A DNA stretch of 64,000 nucleotides from Verrucomicrobia bacterium ADurb.Bin006 (GTDB lineage Bacteria > Verrucomicrobiota > Verrucomicrobiia > Limisphaerales > J093). Every line of letters begins with the position of its first letter. The stretch's first letter is position 1. The stretch lies in NCBI GenBank assembly GCA_002071485.1, contig MWFF01000037.1, positions 1 through 64,000 of the forward strand, read 5' to 3'. A program made the translations under genes and the position numbers. Under the pieces are notes generated by a model, which worked only from the letters and a program-made list of their open reading frames with translations, made no database searches and had not been told where the DNA came from. Shown here piece by piece: positions 63,279-64,000 of the stretch.

Positions 63279-64000
63279 CTAAGGGTCTGTCAGCAACAGA
63301 TCTTCAATGCGCTCGTAATTCTTGGCGCCGAGCATGTTCTCGTTGAACGGCGCCGCGCCGCCCGCGGCATCGCGGATATCGCGGTCGAGGTAGTACTCGT
63401 TGTGCGGCTTGAAACCGGGGATGGTCAGCACGTTGACAAACACGTCCAGGCCGCGGTGACCAGTGCCCGGCGGGATGTAGATGAAGAGGCCCGGCTCCAG
63501 TGGATGCTGTTCGTAACGGCGGAGGTCCCGCAGGTCGGGAAACACGATCAACGAAGGCGAACGGCCCCAGGTGTTCAGGTGGTAGGCGATCGGATCCAAC
63601 ACGAGATACATCTCGCGCTGCGGGATTCCACTGGCGCCGCCGACGGCCTTGGGCGGATGAAAATGCGCCGGCGAGGTCTCCTTGGGTATGTTCACCACGT
63701 GGCTGTTGACCCAGTTCAGCCCGTCGCCCGTCTCGCCCGGATAGTTGTAGAACCAAGTCAGCGGCAGGCGACGGAAGGGATCAAAGTCCGGGTTGCAGCC
63801 GCCCGCGGTGTCGGCCAGAAACCGCAGGCGGCGGACGGTCGATACGGGGCTGGCCGTTTGCCTGACGTTCTCCATGGCCAGGCATTGGAAGCAGCCACGC
63901 ACCGGGATCGCCTCCTGGGCGCATGCGACAATCTGGTCGCCTTCCATCACCGGTTCATAGGAGTCGACTTGTTTGGTCGAGAAGCCGTGCTGGCGATAGA
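63279..64000 (-). CDS. Cupin-like protein, 5' part beyond the window
   Basis: The frame is open to the window edge, so at least 240 residues are seen and the N-terminus is missing. The middle has a cupin-type metal-binding look: WVNSHVVNIPKETSPAHFHPPKAVGG with HFH, a Glu at QREMYLVLDP, and a later His in GTGHRGLDVFVNVLTIPGF. Two Cys-containing stretches (VACAQ, RGCFQCLAM) lie near the visible start. The domain would be a small beta-barrel enzyme or binding protein; the substrate cannot be told. Confidence 0.6.
   Translation of the reverse strand, partial: YRQHGFSTKQVDSYEPVMEGDQIVACAQEAIPVRGCFQCLAMENVRQTASPVSTVRRLRFLADTAGGCNPDFDPFRRLPLTWFYNYPGETGDGLNWVNSHVVNIPKETSPAHFHPPKAVGGASGIPQREMYLVLDPIAYHLNTWGRSPSLIVFPDLRDLRRYEQHPLEPGLFIYIPPGTGHRGLDVFVNVLTIPGFKPHNEYYLDRDIRDAAGGAAPFNENMLGAKNYERIEDLLLTDP

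Overview
This 64 kb window is high-GC bacterial chromosome. It most likely comes from a Verrucomicrobiota lineage of the Pedosphaera/Limisphaerales type. This is inferred from PEP-CTERM proteins, a small secreted protein with a YSVNVVGYVN start, an ECF-like sigma factor next to a zinc-ribbon Ser/Thr kinase with WD40 repeats, a SUMF1-domain secreted protein, several very large fibronectin/PA14-type surface proteins, polysaccharide hydrolases and families of intergenic repeats. No rRNA or marker protein is present to prove the assignment.

Region 1 (1-13.3 kb) is a secretome and signalling block on the minus strand: a PEP-CTERM P-domain protein, an 854-residue FnIII surface protein, a glycine-rich secreted protein, a WD40 kinase, a sigma factor and a SUMF1 protein. 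It is framed by arrays of a hairpin-forming repeat at 1-419, 5.80-5.97 kb and 12.33-13.08 kb. Two of those arrays neighbour 8-bp GGTGCGTC arrays, and one ends in a copied piece of the first gene.

Region 2 (13.3-18.4 kb) is decayed. An amidohydrolase sits behind the 3' remnant of a sugar permease. There are also a YhhN remnant, an intact deoxyhypusine synthase-like gene, tRNA-Ile2(CAU) with an integrase remnant beside it, and a small secreted protein.

Region 3 (18.6-24.3 kb) is a tightly packed catabolic operon (SDR, GH88 unsaturated glucuronyl hydrolase, old-yellow-enzyme oxidoreductase) followed by a UroD-type methyltransferase and a convergent DUF554 membrane protein.

Region 4 (24.8-33 kb) carries two small surface proteins, tRNA-Glu(CTC), a RelE-like protein and a complete livKHMGF branched-chain amino-acid-type ABC transporter ending in a phenylacetate-CoA ligase-like gene.

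Region 5 (33-43 kb) is mostly housekeeping. It has a large protein I do not recognise and an esterase, then overlapping scpA-scpB-pheA, divergent purF-purH and rarD.

Region 6 (43-54 kb) starts with exopolysaccharide export: an outer-membrane barrel, a Wzc-like tyrosine autokinase, a Wza-like protein and an FHA-TM protein. It continues with a Gfo/Idh oxidoreductase, an iron-type ABC binding protein and ATPase without a visible permease, a zinc metallopeptidase and an M24 peptidase.

Region 7 (54-64 kb) has an 1156-residue surface protein and a glycosidase operon: GH2, then GH84 O-GlcNAcase-like, then a GNAT acetyltransferase. The last two genes resemble the two ends of metazoan O-GlcNAcase. 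The window ends inside a cupin-like gene.

At least four unrelated intergenic repeat families are visible. No CRISPR array, complete transposon or prophage was seen. The main leads are the adjacent GH84/GNAT pair, the unrecognised 662-residue protein, the FHA protein in the BY-kinase locus and the repeat families.
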